From contig NEEC01000016.1 in assembly GCA_002189035.1 (NCBI GenBank), forward strand, positions 620,001 to 684,000: 64,000 bases of DNA. The letters run 5' to 3'. The notes under the pieces are model-generated. The model was not told the DNA's origin and did not search any database. It saw only the letters and a program-made list of their open reading frames with translations. Position numbers and translations under genes: made by a program. The first letter of the stretch is position 1. Every line of letters begins with the position of its first letter. The DNA is from Utricularia gibba (lineage: Eukaryota > Streptophyta > Magnoliopsida > Lamiales > Lentibulariaceae). Of the stretch, positions 56,566-64,000 are shown piece after piece.

Positions 56566-59500
56566 ATGCGAATTAGGATGAGAAGGGAGATGCTTCAGAC
56601 GGTGGGGCTGATCCTAATTATATTTTTTTCAGGTGGGTCTTTTATGTTTCATTGGAATTCAATTCGTGGTCATTTCTTATTGTTCACTGCTTTTGTTTCT
56701 ACTGTAAAAGGACCTTACGATTGGTCAGCTTCTTTCCTGTCTCAGCATGAATATCACTTGGATCTTTCTCTTGTTCTGCCTTTTCATATTCTCCGAACGA
56801 TATTATTTTATAACCATTTTGTTATGTGGTAATCATCAATATGCCCAGAGAGCTTCATCCTGCCTTCGCTGTCTCCACATCCCCATCCCCACCCCACCCC
56901 CCCCCCTTACCCCTTTTCAGGATATGTACTTCCATTGTACAGATATATGAAAGTGATAAAGTGATAATGTAAAAGAGTATAGTCTAGGAAAACTAGTGTA
57001 AATCAAGATCAGCTCTCATACATTATCTTTCCCTTTAAACTCTTGGTTCCAGATTCTCAGAAGGTACAGGCATCTGTCGGGGATGACAATTATCAAACCT
57101 GCGAGTATGTTGTCAAAAACTGGGCATCCTCATCAGTTGACCTTGAAGTGAGCAATGACGAGCATGAATTACGTGACTTGCTTTTTTTCCTGCACATACC
57201 TCGCACAGGGGGTCGGACTTACTTACACTGGTATGTCCTTCAGAACCCTGTACGTGAACTTGCCCTTGGTCTAAAGGGCAAGACATTTTTACTTTGGATC
57301 ACTCTATTATTGCTTCACGCCCACTGATGCTCTTTCCAATTTCTCTATGCTCAGCTTCTTGAAAAAACTGTATTTGAACACTCAGGAATGTCCACGGTCT
57401 TATGACAAGTTGAGATTTAATCCAGGGTAACCTTCCATCCCCTTGTTGTTTCTTTAACATTAGATTGAGGGCATTGCTTTTATATTTCGACTGTTATAAT
57501 GTGCATACCATGACACTTAATCATATCCTGAATATAGGTGGAAATCGCTGCCTTTTTCAATATCTTTAAATTTCTCCGCCAAGTAGGACAGTAGCACTTA
57601 TACAAATATTTTAGCTTCATTCTGTTAATTGCGAGAAAACTTGGGATAATAATTTATAATGCTTTGAAATATTTCATCATAGTCATGTCTGCATTGAAAC
57701 TGAGAAAGATGGTCATCATGTTTAAGAGATCACGCTGTCACATAGTCTGACTAGTGCAAGTTATAGTTGCAGTTTTTTTGTTGGCATCATTTCATACATA
57801 GCATGTTATAGAGATGTTCAATCTTTGGGCTGCTTCCTTTTCTCATGCAGAAAACCAAACTGTCGATTGATAAGTACCCATGATGATTATAGTGTGATGT
57901 CTAAGTTTCCAAGGGAGAAAACGTCAGTGGTGACAATCCTAAGAAATCCTTTAGACCGTGTCTTTAGCACTTACGAATTTTCTGTGGAGGTAGCTGCGAG
58001 GTTTTTAATTCATCCTAACTTAACATCTGTGGCAAAAGCAGCCCAAATGGCTCTTCGTCAACGTCGTAAAACATCTACTGTAAGCACATTGGACATCTGG
58101 CCTTGGAAGTATTTGGTTCCATGGATGAGAGAAGATCTATTTGCTCGGGTAAATCATCTTGCCATACAATCTTACCTTTTTTTACGTGGAAATTTGGTAG
58201 TAGCACTAGATTGATGATGATGAACAAAACTTTGTACCCTGTCTAAGATCAATTCACTATATTATGGCAGAGAGATGCCAGAAAGCGCACAGGACTGCGT
58301 CGTTTTGTAACTAATGATTCTTATGACAATGGTAACGTCGTGATGCCTCTGCATGAGTACATACATGATCCTATAGCTCAAGATATTGTTCACAATGGAG
58401 CCACCTTCCAGGTAATTCAGTCAGCTGATTTTCAAGGCACGCACATTTTCAAGTCAAGCAACTTGGAACTAAAGCATAAAACATTTCCGAACATTGTCCA
58501 AGTTCTTGATTCAGTCCTTTTTTCGGAATTTATAATGCATTCTATATATTCTTTTCCACAAAATTTACCAGATTGCTGGTATCACAAACAACTCTTATTC
58601 TGCGGATGCACATGAGGTGCGCCATTGTGTTCTAAAGTATCATGCACTTGGTAAATATGTGCTTGAAGTTGCAAAGGTGTGGTTTCTTTTTTTCAGTATT
58701 TCAGAATACTCATTCCACATCATCAACTAGTCATGGAGTTGCGAAATATTGCAGAAGAGGTTGGATGAAATGCTGTATGTTGGATTAACTGAAAATCACA
58801 AAGAATCAGCCACAGTGTTTGCAAATACCGTTGGTGCACAGGTGATTTCTATGCACATTGAATCAAACTCAACCACAGATGCTGCTAGTCACCCTGATCA
58901 AGGGTCTGAAACAGGTCAGTTCTATTTCCTCAACAGTTTCTTCTTCAATGATCAATGATCTCATGGATACATTTCATATTTATGGTATTAGCTCCATGCA
59001 ATATTAAACACTATGGGTGTAACTTTGCCTGCAGAATTGAAGTCCTCCATTGATAATAATGAAACTGATGCCGATGATCAGGTAATGAGTTGAAGGTTCT
59101 TCATCCCAAGTTGTCTCTGCTGATCTTATTCTTCCTCAAATTCTCTGAACGTTAAAAAACTTGTTTATTCTCAGGGCCAAAGCACCAATGTTACCAACTC
59201 CACTGAAAAGGTTGTTGGAATGAAAAATTGTTAACTGTTTTGTTTCGCAGGTCAAATTTTCCATCATGAATCCATTGAAATCTTCCCCGGATTCTAACAA
59301 CGCATAGATTTGTGATGGGAAATTTTACCTGCAGAACAAGCTGATTCATTTGCAAATGCATCTACTCATGATTTCCTTGTTTTTTCATCAGATGACTGTT
59401 GAGAAACTGATTGAATCATATGAGACTTGTGTACCAGGACTTCGAAAAACACAATCTCAGCGACGAGTGAATTCTCTAAAGCAAATATCACCAGTAAATT

Positions 59501-59954
59501 TCACCAAGGAGGTGCATATCTGTATCACCCCTCTTAACACACTTCCATGCCTTGCCCTGCTGCTTATATTGTTTGACTGTTTTCAGGGCCGTAAGGCGAT
59601 CTCCGGTGAACTCCTCCGTGAGATAGAATCACTCAACAGTCTAGATATACAGCTTTACAAGTATGCACAGAGCATCTTTGCAAAGCACCAAGACACAATG
59701 AGACATGATGTCTTTACAGTGAGTCCAAAGATTTGCAATTTGAAGCACCACTGTTCAGTACCATAAAACTCATCATTCTAATGCATTTACAGGAAGGGAT
59801 TGCAACCTCCCTCAGCGCAAATGTACACTCCCCAGGCCTCTCCGATTCCCTCTCATGGAATTTCTTGTTCGTATCAGTTGGTAGCTTCTCATCGCTTCTC
59901 CTCATCCTTTTCTATGTAAATTCATGGAGGAGAGCATCCAAATTGAAACTGTGA
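56566..59954 (+). CDS. TPST: Tyrosylprotein sulfotransferase (plant TPST)
   Basis: Twelve exons: 56566-56632, 57053-57230, 57355-57426, 57851-58148, 58271-58411, 58572-58676, 58755-58914, 59035-59081, 59175-59210, 59392-59511, 59587-59718 and 59793-59954, giving 505 residues in frame. This is the Golgi type I enzyme that sulfates tyrosines of peptide hormones such as RGF, PSK and PSY. A short signal peptide (LQTVGLILIIFFS) precedes the catalytic part with the PAPS-binding 5'-PSB motif (FFLHIPRTGGRTY) and the heparan-sulfotransferase-like block TILRNPLDRVFSTYEFSVEVAARF, then STLDIWPWKYLVPWMREDLFAR and LYVGLTENH. A C-terminal membrane span (FVSVGSFSSLLLILFYV) and a basic cytosolic tail end it. 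The topology matches Arabidopsis TPST (500 residues). Confidence 0.95.
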
Positions 59955-62065
59955 TCTGGGTTTCAATCTATTATGAGGAGGATTCAATCAGAGCAGACAT
60001 GTCTGAGAATGGGGTGACACCATATCACCTCTGCAACATACCCCAAGTATGAACTGAGAGCTTTCTTTCTGGTGGACAGAGATCTGAGCTTGTGGGCTGC
60101 ATCCATTGGTTCTTTTTGTATACTTCTTAAACCAGAAACCCCACATTTAGATTTTCATTTTACATTCTTAAAATGAGAAATTAATAGTTATGTTTAATAC
60201 AACTATTTCTTATTTTTCAGAATAAAAATATAAAATTTTATTAAATAAATAAATTTAATTAAATAATCATATGCTTAAAATTAAATGTAATGGCTCATCT
60301 TCTCTTTGTAAGTTATTTTGATTTCAGGAACAAAGTAATGTAGAATTCGACTAAAATTTCTAAATCCTTTCTTGGGCCAGACTATTTCATTTATTTGGAG
60401 CTATTAGAACGAGATCCAACTCTTACTTATTAAAATCTCAAACAAATTTCACATTGATTACGAATGGGATAGAAGAAAAATTTATATAAAATTTTTTCTC
60501 TAATTTTGAATAAGATATTTTTTTCATAAAGAAAAATATAAAATGATAAGGATTTGATATTTAAAATGAATAATATATTATAAGAATAGAATGATTTGTT
60601 ACATTAAAAATTTGTTTAATACATAAATTTTATATATTTATGTTTAAAATAATAAAATAATAAAATAAATAAATGTTGTACTCTCTTAGGATATAAATAT
60701 ACATATATTAAAAACATATGTTTCAAAATACATGCATTTAAATACTTGAACATTAGCGCTTTCCCAAAATATATATGTATAATATTACTTTTTATTTTGA
60801 GTTTTATTTGGGGCCCACGGGACGTGGTAAACATTTAAACAAAATGGACCCAGAGGGTCCAATCCCACCTTCCAACAAGTGCTGACCACCTTAGATCCCT
60901 TGCACCCGCGCCCACTGAATTACTTTCTCCACAATGTGACATTTTCCTAACTTTTTTTTTCCTTTTTTTGTTTTGAAAATAGCTCAAGTAATTGCGATTT
61001 TCAAGTAACGTCCAAAAATTGCACTGTACGATCCAGACAATGCGATCACATTACAACATGTCTACATTATTACATGTTGAAATTGAAATACCAGAAATGA
61101 AATGAATGGAAAATGCTGAAGAAATGGAGTGAAATTTCTCCGTCCTCCGTGCCATTGCCACCACCCCATATCCCTTTCTCTCCCTTTCCCACGCCGAAGC
61201 CGCCTCCTGCTCAACACACTCAAATGAGTCCGTGAAGGGGGTTTTTTGCTAGAATTTGTGGTAAGGTAACGCCTCGTCATGAACTGTTTCTGTTACGCAT
61301 TTTTCTTCTTCTTCCTTGAGGTGCCGGAGTTAACATTTTTGGCGTTTTTTTTGCCCTGCCCTTGTGTGTGGTATACCCACTCATGCATTTCTGGTTTTCG
61401 GCATCGAGAAGTGGGGTTTTGGAAGATTTCTAGAGTTTGGGGGGTTGTAGAGGGTTGTGCTTTGTTTTCCCTTTTTGCAAACTGGGGTTTGTGTTTTTTG
61501 GTTCCGGCGGCCAAAGGCGGCGTCTTTTTGGCTTCTGCGTGATTTCTAGGGCAGACGTGTGTGGTGGGGAAGGAAGTACGCGAAACGGCGTCGCTTCATC
61601 TGTATTATTAAACACGTGTAGTTGCTCCACTATGCGACAAGATTTGTTTGTATGGACTTGTAACTTTTGACCTCCATTATTTTTACCTCCCTTTTGTGTG
61701 GGTAAATTCTTCTTTTTTTACTTCTGAACATGGGTAATGATTTCTCGCTGTAAAATCTTGATAACAAGAGCTATCATGAGACATTCATTGGTGAATCTAC
61801 GTTTATTCGGCTATATTCTTTGAACATGCTCTACGTTGATGACATTTTCCATAGTCGTTTGCTTGTGAAATGGTAAATTTGTGAACTTTATAGTGTTCAC
61901 TTAACACTGCTCCATACTGAGCGTTTTGCCTTCGTAGTCAAATTATGCTGATTCTTCTTCTTTCTTTATGCTCTCAGTTCTTTGTAGACAAATGGTAATC
62001 AGATTACTTGTTTCTTTATGCTTTCAGTTCAAAAGTAACTGGTTTGAGCCTGAATTTTCAGAACT
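59955..62065. other. Intergenic region and 5' UTR of the GATA gene
   Basis: AT-rich from 60110 to 60800. A region of normal composition from 61060 to 62065 probably contains the GATA promoter, a first non-coding exon (donor-like GTAAGG near 61261) and a 5' UTR intron. Forward open frames at 61279-61542 and 61437-61670 are T/G-rich and not gene-like. Confidence 0.5.
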
Positions 62066-63243
62066 ATGGGTGTGGTTGGGCCTGAAAACTGCTGGGATGC
62101 GTATGTCAATAGCATGGCTGGGGAGGACAACTTCGATAACTTGTTCAATATTCTGGACTTCTCTATGGACAGTCTCGAAGGAAATGATTTTGTGGGTGAC
62201 TGTGATATTGAATCACAGTGTCTTGAGCCTATTCCATCGAATCTGTTGATCGAGCCGTTGTTGGATAATGGCCCGCTGTGTTTATCATCTGAACCAGCTG
62301 CTTCTGTGAGTTTGTTTTCCAAATACAGTGATTTTTTCCTGTGTTTTTGAAGTAGCTTCATATGTATGATCTTTGGGGAGGGATATGCCGAGGCACTCGT
62401 ATGCTGCAGTATGAGTTGATCATGTGATCAGCATATTTTTAATCAGCATTGTCGATTTTAGCTGCTTCTGCTTGTTCTAATCATGTTTTTTTTTTTCTGT
62501 AGTTGAATCATCCTTCAAAGATTAGTGACGCTCAGGGGACAAATCAAGGTTCAGAGAATATTCAAGTATCATCCAGCTCTGATATCCTCCAGCATGTTGA
62601 TCCCCATGGGGTGAGTGAGTCCAGATTTTGCCAGACTCAGAGCCCTAACTCAGTTCTTGAAAGCAGTGGATGTTCATCACGGAAAGCCGGTGTGCATGTG
62701 CCGGTCCGGGCGAGGTCCAAACGTGTGAGATCTGGTGTGAACCCATGGCTGGCTGCATCAAATTTTGTTAGTGTTACTGCATCAGCTTCCAAGAGAGTTT
62801 CAAATGCCAAAAAAGAGAGGGAGCAGAAGAAAAAGATGTCACCTCCTTATCCAGTTGCTAAGGAAAATGAAAACAACATCCTGCATACAGTTGAAAACTC
62901 TCCTCATGTATCAGATAAGGTTGAGTCAGCTGCAGTTACCAAAAAATGCACACATTGTCAAGTGACGAAGACTCCTCAATGGAGGGAGGGGCCAAGAGGT
63001 CCCAAGACTCTCTGCAATGCCTGTGGTGTTCGCTATCGATCAGGCCGGCTTTACCCGGAGTATAGGCCAGCAGCAAGTCCTACATTTGTTCCAACTCTCC
63101 ACTCAAATTCCCACAAGAAGGTGATTGAAATGAGGAACAAGGGAAGACATGCGCCTGGTACTATGAATGGTTCTGCCTCTTCTCCAGTTTCTGGCCTTGA
63201 TCCAATGGATAGTACTGGGAGCTACTGGAAAAATTACATCTAG
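62066..63243 (+). CDS. GATA transcription factor (GATA10/11/13-like, class A)
   Basis: Two exons, 62066-62305 and 62503-63243, giving 326 residues in frame. The single plant-type zinc finger has the CX2CX18CX2C pattern: [36 protein letters not shown], followed by the class A extension [27 protein letters not shown]. The acidic N-terminus ([20 protein letters not shown]) is the usual activation region, and RARSKRVRS is the basic segment before the finger. It binds WGATAR sites in the nucleus. The position next to TPST and DUF707 parallels GATA10/11 (At1g08000/08010) and GATA13 (At2g28340) in Arabidopsis, from memory. Confidence 0.92.
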
Positions 63244-64000
63244 CTAGAGGAAAAAAGAGGTTGAGTTAGGATCTAATCCTGATATGAATTCTTTTTTTCC
63301 AGATGAGAGCAGTTTGTAGCATAGAGACCATGTACAAAAAGCTGGATGCTGAGGCAGTAGCAAGTGTAGGAAAGTTGGGTTTCTTGTAATATGGTTTGTT
63401 TGTTGGATTGATATTTACCTTCAATAGCTTTCCCTTCAATTCCCTGCATTGTTATCAAACCTCACAACCAGGAACACCATGGTTGCAGAATTTACCCAAA
63501 GCACCTGTTGACAAAGAAGAAGGTGAGGCAATGAACATCTGTCCCTTCCTCTGAAAGGAATGCATGCTCGTACCGTGGATACATACGCACCAGACAGATT
63601 CACGAATCCCTGAAAACTTCCCAGGGTTTTGGCCAAAGTCAACAAAAGCATGATCAAGTTTGTCTCAGCACCTCACGAAAGTGGGCTAGGTTTACAGGCG
63701 ACAAAACACAGTGCAGAAGACAGAAACACACAGTACATACTATCTTAGCAAACCAAAACCAGAACAGTCACCGATCAACCACAACAGAGCGAATTTTACG
63801 AGGAAACCCAATACGGGAGAAAAACCCTGCGGCGTTTTTCCTCTGGCTCGGTGAAGTTTTCACTACAGCAAGCTCAAGCCTCAAAATAGAGCAAACAAGT
63901 TACAAAGCAATCCCCTTACCCATCAGAGCGTTTCCTTCCACCACCAACCCACAGGTAATTCTCCTGGGAAAGCCGATCAATTTCTCTGAATCTCCGACGA
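63244..64000. other. 3' flank of the GATA gene and possible edge gene on the reverse strand
   Basis: At the right edge, reverse-strand 63990-63920 reads an exon-like stretch (EIDRLSQENYLW, then GGGRKRSDG) followed directly by a GGTAAGG donor-like site. It may be a first exon or the end of a gene that extends beyond the window. The rest (63250-63900) has no recognisable gene. Confidence 0.3.

Noticed and set aside
1-64000. Bacterial-type systems (CRISPR arrays, operons, phage or integrons)
   Set aside because: Spliceosomal introns, plant families and plant promoter motifs throughout exclude a prokaryotic source, and no regularly spaced repeat array is present.

Overview
The window is nuclear DNA from a flowering plant. 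Nearly all genes are split by short GT-AG introns, the gaps between genes are AT-rich, and the proteins are land-plant families (remorin, SOSEKI, CSLA mannan synthase, tyrosylprotein sulfotransferase, KIN-beta3, leaf/root ferredoxin, class A-type GATA factor). The species cannot be named from the sequence. Gene density is high, about one gene per 3 kb, and no large transposon was seen. I rebuilt the gene models by joining exons at splice sites. Except where noted, exon lengths add up to a multiple of three.

Layout. 0-13 kb: a left-truncated remorin (+), an ABA-type MAPKKK (+), a gutted CURLY LEAF-like Polycomb methyltransferase locus (-), a plastid-targeted protein of unknown role (+), a tRNA-derived SINE-like element, and an LRR receptor pseudokinase (-). 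13-21 kb: a 2-oxoglutarate dioxygenase (+), a chloroplast envelope quinone oxidoreductase homologue (-), and an Atp1/CGL160-like plastid membrane protein (+). 21-32 kb: a root-type ferredoxin (-), an alpha/beta hydrolase (-), a twin-CX9C protein (-) sharing a divergent promoter with ribosomal stalk protein P2 (+), an At4g22758-type small protein (+), and a CSLA mannan synthase (-). 32-36 kb: a long AT-rich gap. 36-63 kb: SOSEKI (-), glyoxalase I (-), ABCG3-type transporter (-), SnRK1 KIN-beta3 (-), a tandemly duplicated promoter/5' exon block, a CPN60-alpha pseudogene (-), a DUF707 protein (+), tyrosylprotein sulfotransferase (+) and a GATA factor (+).

Two points cut across the window. First, at least nine coding frames in seven otherwise healthy genes are broken by the same kind of lesion: one missing base, usually where a run of four G or C should stand. 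In each complete gene, adding back the inferred missing bases makes the exon total divisible by three, so these look like assembly consensus errors rather than biology. Second, the 36-63 kb genes are relatives of genes that, from memory, sit together in two Arabidopsis segments (At1g08000-At1g08110 and At2g28000-At2g28340). This suggests an old collinear block in which the CPN60-alpha copy has died.

The most unusual locus is the CURLY LEAF-like gene at 6.3-6.85 kb. N-terminal coding sequence is joined directly to the last SET-domain exons, with everything between them missing.
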